Shown here: piece by piece, positions 33,665 through 41,684 of the stretch | How positions within the stretch are numbered: position 1 is the stretch's first letter | How the letters are laid out: each line of letters starts with the position of its first letter | Assembly (NCBI GenBank): GCA_900758165.1 | Contig: CAAEQN010000095.1 | Span: 1 to 41,814 of the forward strand | Direction: 5' to 3' | Origin: Clostridia bacterium | GTDB lineage: Bacteria; Bacillota; Clostridia; TANB77; CAG-508 | Length of the DNA: 41,814 bases | Notes under the pieces: generated by a model | Seen by the model: the letters and a program-made list of their open reading frames with translations, nothing else | The model's database searches: none | What the model was told of the DNA's origin: nothing | Program-made: the position numbers and the translations under genes

Positions 33665-34954
33665 ATGTTATCTAATATAATAATTTTAATAATATTAATT
33701 TTACTTAATGCATTTTTTGCTGCAACTGAAATTGCATTTATATCATTAAATGACAATAAGATAAAGCTAAAAGCAAAAGAAAAAGACAAAAAAGCAATGA
33801 TAATTCAAAATATGATAGAAAACCCAAGTAAATTTTTAGCTACAATACAAATAGGAATTACACTTGCGGGATTTTTGTCTAGTGCATTTGCTTCAGATAC
33901 ATTTGCATTAAAACTAGCTCCTATACTTAATAATATAATACCAAGTATAGGAATAAATACATGGAAAAATATATCAATAATAATTATCACTGTGATATTA
34001 TCATATTTTACTTTAGTATTTGGTGAATTAGTTCCAAAAAGGCTGGCAATGAAATATTCAGAAAAAATAGCTTATGCTTCTTGCAATACAATAAAAATAA
34101 TTGCTATAATAGCCGCTCCATTTGTAAAATTACTTACTTTATCAACAAATGTGGTTTCTAAAATATTTGGAGTAACAGGTCAAGAGGAAGAAAAAGTTAC
34201 TAAAGAGGAAATAAAAATGCTTGTGGATGAGGGAAAAGAAAATGGAGTAATAGAAGAAGATGAAAGTGAAATGATAAAAAATGTTTTCGAATTTAATGAC
34301 AAAATTGTATCAGAAATAATGATACCAAGGACAGAAATATTTGCATTAGATATGAATTTAACCATAAATGAAGTTGTTGATGAATTAACAGAGGACACAA
34401 GATATAGTAGAATTCCTGTATATGATGAAATTATAGATGAAATAAAAGGAATAGTATATATAAAAGATATATTGTTAACACAAAAAAATAGAGATGTAAA
34501 AATAAAAAAACTTATGAAGAAACCATATTTTGTTCCTGAAAATAAGCCTGTAAATGAATTGTTTGAAGAATTAAGAAAGAACAAAAAACAAATAGCTATA
34601 GTAGTAGATGAATATGGTGGGACAGCTGGAATGGTAACAATGGAGGATATTTTAGAAGAAATAGTAGGCGAAATTTATGATGAATATGATGAAGAAAACA
34701 AAAAATATCAAAAAATAGATGAAAATACATTTATTATAGAAGGAAATGTTGCTATATATGATGTAGAAAAAATACTAAACATACAAATAGAAGATGGAGA
34801 TTATGACACTTTGGCAGGGTATTTAATAGAAAAATTAGGTAGAATACCTACTGTAAAAGAGAAGCCAATTATAGAAACGCCGAAAGCAATTTACAAAGTG
34901 GAAAAAGTGAAAAATAAAAAAATAACACAAGTAAAAGTTTGTAAAAATTTATAA
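33665..34954 (+). CDS. CNNM/CorC family membrane protein (hemolysin-like, CBS pair)
   Basis: 429 residues. Domains in order: an N-terminal DUF21/CNNM membrane domain (about 1-165: LNAFFAATEIAFISLN, QIGITLAGFLSSAF and FGELVPKRLAM are signatures), two CBS domains (about 205-330: VSEIMIPRTEIFALD, then DEYGGTAGMVTMEDILEEIV) and a C-terminal CorC_HlyC domain. The family (YhdP, YugS, MpfA) is linked to magnesium export or tolerance; CBS pairs commonly sense ATP or Mg. AGGAGA precedes the ATG. Confidence 0.92.
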   Translation: MLSNIIILIILILLNAFFAATEIAFISLNDNKIKLKAKEKDKKAMIIQNMIENPSKFLATIQIGITLAGFLSSAFASDTFALKLAPILNNIIPSIGINTWKNISIIIITVILSYFTLVFGELVPKRLAMKYSEKIAYASCNTIKIIAIIAAPFVKLLTLSTNVVSKIFGVTGQEEEKVTKEEIKMLVDEGKENGVIEEDESEMIKNVFEFNDKIVSEIMIPRTEIFALDMNLTINEVVDELTEDTRYSRIPVYDEIIDEIKGIVYIKDILLTQKNRDVKIKKLMKKPYFVPENKPVNELFEELRKNKKQIAIVVDEYGGTAGMVTMEDILEEIVGEIYDEYDEENKKYQKIDENTFIIEGNVAIYDVEKILNIQIEDGDYDTLAGYLIEKLGRIPTVKEKPIIETPKAIYKVEKVKNKKITQVKVCKNL

Positions 34955-34961
34955 AAAGATA

Positions 34962-34990
34962 TTACACAAAAAAATCTTTTATGCTATAAT
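34962..34990 (+). promoter_or_regulatory. Promoter of the MATE-kinase gene
   Basis: TTACAC (34962-34967), 17-base spacer and TATAAT (34985-34990) with a TGC extended -10. Confidence 0.65.
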
Positions 34991-35009
34991 ATATAAGTTG
35001 TTAAAATTG

Positions 35010-35036
35010 CAATACAAGAAATTGTATTGTATTTTT
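35010..35036 (+). terminator. Short terminator-like hairpin in front of the MATE-kinase gene
   Basis: CAATACAA-GAAA-TTGTATTG (35010-35029) followed by TATTTTTAT. It may end transcription from the CorC-type gene, but it also lies downstream of the promoter at 34962-34990, about 15 bases into that transcript. Confidence 0.6.
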
Positions 35037-35067
35037 ATGTAAAAAATTAATATAAGGAGGAAAAATT

Positions 35068-37083
35068 GTGGAAAAAGAAGAAAACATACTAGGATATGAG
35101 AAAATAGGAAAGCTAATAAAAAAATTTTCATTACCATGTATCATATCTTTATTAGTTAATTCACTATATAATATAGTTGACCAAATATTTATAGGATGGG
35201 GAGTAGATTATTTAGGAAATGGAGCCACAAATATAGTATTTCCACTTACAGTTATTGCTCTTTCATTTGCTTTAATGTTTGGAGATGGAAGTTCAGCATT
35301 CTTAAGTTTAAAATTAGGAGAAAAAAAGAAAGAAGAAGCAAGCAAGGGCGTTTGTAATGGAATATTCTTATCTATTATAGTTTCAATAATATTATGTACA
35401 ATAAGTTTAGTATTTTTACCACAGATACTTAATTTGTTTGGATGTACAGATATTTTAAGAGATTATGCATTAAAATATGGATATATAATAGTGATGGGCT
35501 TTCCTTTTATGATGATAGGAGCAACATTAAACTCTATAATAAGAGCAGATGGGTCACCAAAATATTCAATGGCAAGCATGATAGTTGGTGCTATATTAAA
35601 TACAATATTAGACCCAATATTTATATTTGTATTTAATAAAGGAGTAGAAGGAGCAGCGATAGCAACTGTAATTAGCCAAATAGTTACAGCAGTTTTAAAT
35701 GTATTATACATCAAAAAATTTAAATCAATAAAAATAGATAAAGAAGCATTTAAACTAAAATCAGAATTTTGTAAAAAAGTTTCTTTATTAGGAATCAGTA
35801 GTTTTATCACTCAAATAAGTATAGTTTTAGTTATAGCTGTAGAAAATAACGTTCTTGGAAAATACGGAGCAGAATCAAAATATGGTTCAGAAATAGCAAT
35901 TACTGTACTTGGAATAGTAATGAAGATAAGCCAGATATTAAACAGCATAATTATAGGCCTTGCAGCAGGGGCACAACCAATAATAGGATACAACTATGGA
36001 GCTCAAAAATATGACAGAGTAAAGAAAGCTTTAGGAATAGTTTTAAAAATAGGAGTTGCAGTAAGTACAATAGCTTTTATCTTGTTCCAAACAATACCAG
36101 ATAAATTAATTAGCATATTTGGAAATGGAAATGACTTGTACATAGAATTTGCATGTTTATCATTTAGAACACATTTGTTATTATGCATTTTCAACGGAAT
36201 ACAAATACCAGCAGGAATATTCTTTCAAGCTATTGGAAAAAGTTCAAAAAGTGCAATGTTGTCTCTATCAAGACAAATTGTATTCTTAATCCCAGCAATG
36301 ATTATTTTATCAAAGATATTTGGAATAAAAGGAGCTTTATATGCAGGACCTGTTGCTGATGGATTAGCTTTTATAATTTCAGCAATACTATTAATTATAG
36401 AGATAAAGAACTTAAAGAAGAATGAAATAAAAAGTAACAACTTAATAGAAGAGAAAGTTTCAAACAGTAAAGTAGTAAAAGAACATGTAGTAATAACAAT
36501 ATCAAGAGAATATGGCTCTGGAGGAAGATACGTAGGAAGATTAGTGGCAGAAAAATTAGGGCTTAAATTATATGATAAAGAATTTATACAAAGATTATCT
36601 GAAAAGACAGGACTTTCTTCAGAATACATAGAAAAAGAAGAACAGAAAAGGACTGCTTTAGACAATTTAGATACACCTTATGCAGGAGTAAGTAATACAG
36701 ACAGTTTATTTATAGAAGAGTCAAACTTGATTAAAGAGCTAGCACAAAAAGAATCTTGTGTAATTGTTGGAAGATGTGCAGATTTTATATTAAAAGATAC
36801 CAAAAATGTTTTTAATGTGTTTATATATAGTTCTATGGAAAATAAGATAAAAAGAGCAACAGAATTTTACGGATTAAGCAATAAAGAAGCTGAAAAAGAG
36901 ATAAAAAGAATTAATAAATTAAGAAGCAAGCATTATAAATATTATACAGGAAATAACTGGGGAGAAGCATCAAATTATGACTTGTGCATAAATAGTGATA
37001 CATTCGGAGTAGAAAAAACGGCAGATTTAATCAGTGATATAATCTTAAAAGAATACAATAAAAGGGCGTCTTATTTGAACTAA
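35068..37083 (+). CDS. MATE transporter fused to a cytidylate-kinase-like domain
   Basis: 671 residues from a GTG after AAGGAGGA. Residues 1-450 are a MATE-family exporter with twelve hydrophobic helices (SLYNIVDQIFIGW, NSIIRADGSPKYSM, AAGAQPIIGYNYGAQKY are signatures). After a charged linker, residues 475-671 are a P-loop kinase domain of the cytidylate-kinase-like family: TISREYGSGGRYVGRLVAEK, CVIVGRCADFIL and the LID-like RSKHYKYYTGNNWGEASNYD. The kinase P-loop GSGGRYVGR is of the less canonical cytidylate_kin2 form. Substrates of both halves are unknown. No stop or frameshift lies between the parts. Confidence 0.88.
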   Translation: MEKEENILGYEKIGKLIKKFSLPCIISLLVNSLYNIVDQIFIGWGVDYLGNGATNIVFPLTVIALSFALMFGDGSSAFLSLKLGEKKKEEASKGVCNGIFLSIIVSIILCTISLVFLPQILNLFGCTDILRDYALKYGYIIVMGFPFMMIGATLNSIIRADGSPKYSMASMIVGAILNTILDPIFIFVFNKGVEGAAIATVISQIVTAVLNVLYIKKFKSIKIDKEAFKLKSEFCKKVSLLGISSFITQISIVLVIAVENNVLGKYGAESKYGSEIAITVLGIVMKISQILNSIIIGLAAGAQPIIGYNYGAQKYDRVKKALGIVLKIGVAVSTIAFILFQTIPDKLISIFGNGNDLYIEFACLSFRTHLLLCIFNGIQIPAGIFFQAIGKSSKSAMLSLSRQIVFLIPAMIILSKIFGIKGALYAGPVADGLAFIISAILLIIEIKNLKKNEIKSNNLIEEKVSNSKVVKEHVVITISREYGSGGRYVGRLVAEKLGLKLYDKEFIQRLSEKTGLSSEYIEKEEQKRTALDNLDTPYAGVSNTDSLFIEESNLIKELAQKESCVIVGRCADFILKDTKNVFNVFIYSSMENKIKRATEFYGLSNKEAEKEIKRINKLRSKHYKYYTGNNWGEASNYDLCINSDTFGVEKTADLISDIILKEYNKRASYLN

Positions 37084-37124
37084 AATTCCTTAAACAACAG
37101 CATATAAATCCATTGCGAAAAATG

Positions 37125-37153
37125 TTGAAAAAAATATTTATATATGGTATAAT
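37125..37153 (+). promoter_or_regulatory. Promoter of the GT8-acyltransferase operon
   Basis: TTGAAA (37125-37130), 17-base spacer and a perfect TATAAT (37148-37153) with a TGG extended -10. It makes the next four genes one unit, independent of the MATE-kinase gene. Confidence 0.8.
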
Positions 37154-37185
37154 ATTATCATTAAAAAATAAAAGTTGGGGATGAA

Positions 37186-38040
37186 ATGATAAATTTACTT
37201 TTGAGCGGTAATGAAAAGGTTTTTGATGGAGCTCTTACAGAGCTAATATCAATAACAAACAAAACCAAAGAAGAAATAAACTGTTACATATTAACAATGG
37301 ATGTTTCTAGAATAAAAAAAGAATATACAGCAATTACAGACAAGCAGGTAGATTTTTTAAACAAAGTTGTTAAATCCAAAAATCCAAAGAACAAAATTAC
37401 AAAATTAGATGTTACATTTTTATATGAAAAGGAATTTGGAAAATGTAAAAATGAAAATGCATATTGTACACCATATACGTTATTAAGACTATTAATAGAT
37501 TTAATACCAAATATACCAGACAAAATATTATATTTAGATATAGATATGATGGCAAATAAAGATATATCAGAACTTTATAATATTGATGTTTCTGAATATG
37601 AATATGCAGCAGTAAGAGAAAAATATGGTTCTAAAATAATTAGACCAGATTATATAAATGCGGGAATGTTATTATTAAACATGATTAAAATAAGACAGAC
37701 CAATTTATTAAAAAAAGCTAGAGAATTAATAAAAAAGAAAAAGATGATTTTTGCGGATCAAGATGCAATATTTTGGTCAACAACAAAAAAGAAATTGCTT
37801 CCAAGAAAATATAATGAGCAAGCGTTCTTTAATAGAGAAGAAACAATAATATGCCATTTCTGCAAAAGAATGTTATGGTTTCCATATCCTCATACAGAAA
37901 ATTACAAACAATGGCAAATAGAAGAAGTACATAAAGTTTTAAAATGCCATGCATTTGACGATGATTTAGAAGAATATAAAGATTGGAAAAGCGAATATTT
38001 AAATTTTAGCTCAAAAGAAACTACAATAAGCCACAGTTAG
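37186..38040 (+). CDS. Glycosyltransferase family 8 protein (divergent)
   Basis: 284 residues, no membrane segment. The GT-A fold metal-binding motif is the LDIDMMANKD segment (DxD about residue 118), preceded by TPYTLLRLLIDLIPNIPDKI; DYINAGMLLLNM and the FADQDAIFW motif are typical of GT8. The nucleotide sugar and acceptor are unknown. It starts an operon of two GT8 and two acyltransferase genes, with GGGGA ahead of the ATG; the next start is 9 bases after its stop. Confidence 0.85.
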   Translation: MINLLLSGNEKVFDGALTELISITNKTKEEINCYILTMDVSRIKKEYTAITDKQVDFLNKVVKSKNPKNKITKLDVTFLYEKEFGKCKNENAYCTPYTLLRLLIDLIPNIPDKILYLDIDMMANKDISELYNIDVSEYEYAAVREKYGSKIIRPDYINAGMLLLNMIKIRQTNLLKKARELIKKKKMIFADQDAIFWSTTKKKLLPRKYNEQAFFNREETIICHFCKRMLWFPYPHTENYKQWQIEEVHKVLKCHAFDDDLEEYKDWKSEYLNFSSKETTISHS

Positions 38041-38049
38041 GAGAAAGAA

Positions 38050-38985
38050 ATGAAAAATAATAAACAGATTATACCAATATTTTTTGCAGTAGATGATGAA
38101 TATATACCATTTTTAGCAGTAGCACTTCAATCTTTAATAGAAAATTCATCAAAAGAAAATGAATATGTAATTAAAATATTATATACAAATATATCGGAAG
38201 AAAATACAAAAAATATTCTAAAATACGAAAAAGAGAATGTAAGTATAGAATTTGTAGATTTAAATTACTATATAAATAAAGTGAAAGATAAACTTTATAC
38301 TAGAGATTATTATTCAAAAACCACATATTTTAGGCTATTTATACCAGATTTGTATCCACAATATGATAAAGTATTGTATTTGGATAGCGATATAGTAATA
38401 TTGTCAGATATAGCAGAATTATATAATACAGAAATGGGAGATAATCTAGTAGCGGCAGCACCAGATGATGTAATACAAACAATAGAAGTATTCCAAGAAT
38501 ATGCAGAAAAAGTTGTTGGGGTAGCAGATTACCATAATTATTTTAATGCAGGAATACTTATAATGAATTTAGATGCAATGAGAAAATTTAAATTTCAAGA
38601 AAAATTTTTATATTTATTAGGAGCTGTAAAGTTTTCTGTTGCTCAAGATCAAGACTATTTAAATAGATTATGCAAGGGTAGAGTAAAATTATTAGAGAAT
38701 ACCTGGGATAGAATGCCAATAGGAGGAGATGTAGTAGAAAGAAGTAAAATTCATTTAATACACTATAATTTAGCATTTAAGCCATGGCATTTTGAAGACA
38801 TTTTATATAAAGAATATTTTTGGAAATATGCCCAAAAAACAGAATATTTTAACAGAATATTAGAAATTAAAGAAAATTATACAGAAGAAGAAAAATTTGA
38901 AGATATGGAGTCGGATAAAAAGTTAAGAGCACTTGCACAAAAGGAATGTGATTGTGTGGGTGATGATAGGAAATATAGGAGATAA
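38050..38985 (+). CDS. Glycosyltransferase family 8 protein
   Basis: 311 residues. A clear GT8 retaining transferase: IPIFFAVDDEYIPFLAVALQ, TYFRLFIPDLYPQYDKVLYL, DSDIVI (about residue 112, binding the metal and nucleotide sugar), YFNAGILIMNLDAMR, QDQDYLNRLC and HYNLAFKPWH. The family includes LPS galactosyl- and glucosyltransferases. A C-terminal 40-residue charged tail follows. It overlaps nothing; the acyltransferase gene begins 2 bases after its stop. Confidence 0.93.
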   Translation: MKNNKQIIPIFFAVDDEYIPFLAVALQSLIENSSKENEYVIKILYTNISEENTKNILKYEKENVSIEFVDLNYYINKVKDKLYTRDYYSKTTYFRLFIPDLYPQYDKVLYLDSDIVILSDIAELYNTEMGDNLVAAAPDDVIQTIEVFQEYAEKVVGVADYHNYFNAGILIMNLDAMRKFKFQEKFLYLLGAVKFSVAQDQDYLNRLCKGRVKLLENTWDRMPIGGDVVERSKIHLIHYNLAFKPWHFEDILYKEYFWKYAQKTEYFNRILEIKENYTEEEKFEDMESDKKLRALAQKECDCVGDDRKYRR

Positions 38986-38987
38986 GA

Positions 38988-39872
38988 ATGAAAGAACAGA
39001 TAATAGAAAAAGCTCAAGACAGATTAGAAATTTTAGAGGAAATTGACAAGCTTGAAAAAGAAGGACGCTTCGATGTAGATCCAGAAAAAGACCCACCAAC
39101 AATAATATTAACACCTGAAAATGTAGATTACTTAAAAAAGAAAAGTACAAGCAAAATAAAAAGAACAGTAGCAAACAAAGTAGGAGAAAAATTTTTAAAT
39201 GAAATAATAAGAGCAAATAAATTAATAATAAAAGAAGTAAAAGGCATAGAAAACCTTCAGAGTGTAGAAACAGGGGCAATGATAACTTGTAACCATTTTA
39301 ATCCATTTGATTCGTTTACAGTAGAAGAAGTTTTTAGAAGTACAAAACAATCTAAAAGTAAGAAATTATTTAAAGTAATAAGAGAAGGAAATTATACAAA
39401 TTTCCCAGGATTTTATGGCTTTTTATTTAGAAATGCTGATACGCTACCATTAAGCTCTAATAAAAGAACAATGATAAACTTTATGAAAGCTGTTGATACA
39501 ATTTTACAAAGAGGAGATTTTATACTAATTTATCCAGAGCAAAGCTTATGGTGGAATTATAAGAAACCAAAGCCATTAAAAGATGGTGCATTTAAAATGG
39601 CAACAAGAAATAACGTTCCAGTAATTCCAATATTTATAACAATGGAAGATAGCAACATAATAGGAAAAGACGGATTCCCAGTTCAAGAGTATATAGTAAA
39701 TATTGAAAAACCAATATATCCAGATTTAGAAAAATCAGAAAAAGAAAATACAGAAATTATGAGAGAAAAGAATTATCAAATATGGAAAAAAGTTTATGAA
39801 GATTTTTATAAAATACCATTAAAATACACATGTGATGAGAATAAAAATGGGGGATGTTTTGAAATACGATAA
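38988..39872 (+). CDS. PlsC-like acyltransferase (first)
   Basis: 294 residues. The acyltransferase motif I is NHFNPFDS (HxxxxD, about residues 101-108), and the later IYPEQSLWW replaces the usual FPEGTRS. An N-terminal charged coiled-coil stretch (1-65) precedes the fold, and no strong membrane helix is seen. PlsC-like enzymes transfer an acyl chain to lysophosphatidate or to other glycerol or sugar lipids. With the glycosyltransferases it suggests glycolipid synthesis; the substrate is unknown. Confidence 0.82.
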   Translation: MKEQIIEKAQDRLEILEEIDKLEKEGRFDVDPEKDPPTIILTPENVDYLKKKSTSKIKRTVANKVGEKFLNEIIRANKLIIKEVKGIENLQSVETGAMITCNHFNPFDSFTVEEVFRSTKQSKSKKLFKVIREGNYTNFPGFYGFLFRNADTLPLSSNKRTMINFMKAVDTILQRGDFILIYPEQSLWWNYKKPKPLKDGAFKMATRNNVPVIPIFITMEDSNIIGKDGFPVQEYIVNIEKPIYPDLEKSEKENTEIMREKNYQIWKKVYEDFYKIPLKYTCDENKNGGCFEIR

Positions 39873-40626
39873 AATCATATATTATGAAGATGAATTAAAT
39901 GATGAGTTTTCTACAGCAAAAATAACGCCAATAAAAATAGATGAGAATTATAAATATATGCATAAAAACCCATTATGGAGTTTTAGTTCTTTTATAGTTC
40001 AAAATATATTGAGTATGCCAATTAAGATTTTATATACAAAAATAAAATTTAAAATAAAGTTTGTAGGAAAAGAAAAATTAAAACAATATAAAAAAGAAGG
40101 ATACTTTATGTATGGAAACCATACACAGCCATTTGCAGATACAATGATACCAAGTCTTGCAAATTATCCTAAAAGAAATTTCTTTATAGTAAATCCAGAA
40201 AATGTATCTATGAAGGGAATGAAAAAATTAGTAGAACTATTGGGAGCAATACCAATTCCAGACAATATAAAAGCAAGTAAAAACTTTTTAGAAACAATAT
40301 CAAAAACAATATTAGAGAAACATTCAATTACAATTTACCCAGAAGCACATATATGGCCATATTATACTAAAATAAGACCTTTTAAAGATGTATCTTTTAA
40401 GTATCCTGTAAAATTAGAAGTACCAACATTTTGCTTTACAAACACATATCAAAAATATGGAAAAGATAAAATAAGAATTGTAACTTATGTAGATGGTCCG
40501 TTTTTCGCAAATAAAGAACTAACACAAAAACAGCAACAAAAAGAATTAAGAGACAAAGTTTATAATTGTATGGTAGAGAGAAGTAAAAATAACAACATTG
40601 AATATATAAAATATAGAAAAAAGTAA
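39859..40626 (+). CDS. PlsC-like acyltransferase (second)
   Basis: 255 residues if started at the TTG at 39859. Motif I is NHTQPFADT (HxxxxD) and the later segment is IYPEAHIWPYYTKIRPFKD, the PEx motif. The segment SFIVQNILSMPIKILYTKI is amphipathic or membrane-touching. The frame opens at an ATG at 39832, but neither it nor the ATG at 39847 has a ribosome binding site, while GGGGGA (39849-39854) precedes the TTG and gives a natural start MKYDKIIYYED. The start remains uncertain. It overlaps the preceding gene, so it is co-translated, and shares the PE-H motif variation with it. Confidence 0.8.
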   Translation: MKYDKIIYYEDELNDEFSTAKITPIKIDENYKYMHKNPLWSFSSFIVQNILSMPIKILYTKIKFKIKFVGKEKLKQYKKEGYFMYGNHTQPFADTMIPSLANYPKRNFFIVNPENVSMKGMKKLVELLGAIPIPDNIKASKNFLETISKTILEKHSITIYPEAHIWPYYTKIRPFKDVSFKYPVKLEVPTFCFTNTYQKYGKDKIRIVTYVDGPFFANKELTQKQQQKELRDKVYNCMVERSKNNNIEYIKYRKK

Positions 40627-40642
40627 AATTTACTTTTTTCTA
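40612..40642. terminator. Bidirectional terminator at the end of the acyltransferase operon
   Basis: AGAAAAAAGTAAA (from about 40615) pairs with TTTACTTTTTTCT; the stem overlaps the stop codon of the upstream gene and sits just after the stop of the convergent minus-strand gene. Confidence 0.75.
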
Positions 40643-41224
40643 TTATTTTTGTTTTGAAATTTTATTGTTTTTTCTTTTCTTTATTACAATTGATGCAATT
40701 ATAATTACAAGAATAACTGCTATAATTGCAAATACACCTGCCCAGCCGAAAATAGATACAATTTTACTTCCTAAAGACATTATAATACCAGCCAATACAA
40801 CACCAAGTGAAACAGCTGTTATACTTGTTTTAAAATCAAGTTTTAAAAATGAAGCTGCTAAAGTGCCTGTCCAAGCTCCAGTTCCAGGTAATGGAATTCC
40901 AACAAATATTAATAGAGCCCAAAATATACCATTATTTCCAGCAGATACTTTTAATTTTTCTCCACCTTTTTCACCTTTAGATAAACACCAAGTGAAAAAT
41001 TTTCCTATAAATTTTTTGTCTTTTCCCCATTCAAGAACTTTTCTTGCAAACCAATAAATAATTGGAACAGGGAGAATATTTCCCAAAATTGCTATTGGAT
41101 AGTACAAAAGTATATTTAAATTTAAACTTTCAGCGATTGGTATTGCTCCTCTTAACTCAACTATTGGAACCATACTTATAAAAAAAACAATTATATATTT
41201 TACAACGATGGGTAATCCTGCCAT
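40643..41224 (-). CDS. Small multidrug export family protein (PF06695-like)
   Basis: 193 residues, four to five hydrophobic segments. The family signature is MVPIVELRGAIPIAESLNLN near the N-terminus and the conserved IPLPGTGAWTGTLAASFLKL about residue 110, both re-entrant or loop regions. The family was named for multidrug export, but the function is not established. Lysine-rich C-terminus. It is convergent with the acyltransferase operon and has its own promoter. Confidence 0.85.
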   Translation of the reverse strand: MAGLPIVVKYIIVFFISMVPIVELRGAIPIAESLNLNILLYYPIAILGNILPVPIIYWFARKVLEWGKDKKFIGKFFTWCLSKGEKGGEKLKVSAGNNGIFWALLIFVGIPLPGTGAWTGTLAASFLKLDFKTSITAVSLGVVLAGIIMSLGSKIVSIFGWAGVFAIIAVILVIIIASIVIKKRKNNKISKQK

Positions 41225-41268
41225 ACAAAACTCCTTTATTTACTTTATTTATATGTTAAATCTAAAAC

Positions 41269-41297
41269 ATTGTACTATAAGAACTAAAAGGTGTCAA
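41269..41297 (-). promoter_or_regulatory. Promoter of the small multidrug export family gene
   Basis: On the minus strand a perfect TTGACA (41297-41292), 17-base spacer and TACAAT (41274-41269). Confidence 0.75.
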
Positions 41298-41438
41298 CAA
41301 TTAAATATATAAACACTAAAAAAGTACTTGTGAAATTTTTTAGTTTGTAAATATTAAAAGATATTAAATAAGAATAAAAAGTATTACTATCATATAAATT
41401 TGGTAGAATGCTCTTCTTTGCTTTATGTATTTTAATTA

Positions 41439-41603
41439 AATAGGTAATTTAATAAAAATATAAAAATCGCAAATTCATTAAAGCTCTATGTATTGGCAAT
41501 TTTTAGTTGCTTAAAACATTTTGATTTATTTTTATTAGTATGCTGCTTTTTTATTGTTGTTATGCTATAAATTAGATAGTTAAATTTTATTAAATTACCT
41601 ATT
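41439..41603. repeat. 165-base segment bounded by a perfect 19-bp inverted repeat
   Basis: AATAGGTAATTTAATAAAA (41439-41457) is the exact reverse complement of 41585-41603. Inside, AAAAATCGC near 41462 pairs with GCAATTTTT near 41500 with one mismatch. No open frame of note. It sits just upstream of the prepilin-like gene. MITE-like element or structured RNA are both possible; no target-site duplication is apparent. Confidence 0.6.
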
Positions 41604-41684
41604 CAATAAAATTGAAACTAATAGTTGAACTATAAAACAAAATGTTTTGTAATAAAAATACAAGCAAACAAAGGAGACGAAAAA

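Noticed and set aside
40665..41057. 130-codon plus-strand frame opposite the small multidrug export family gene
   Set aside because: The minus-strand frame has the family motifs, a ribosome binding site and a consensus promoter; the plus-strand frame has none.
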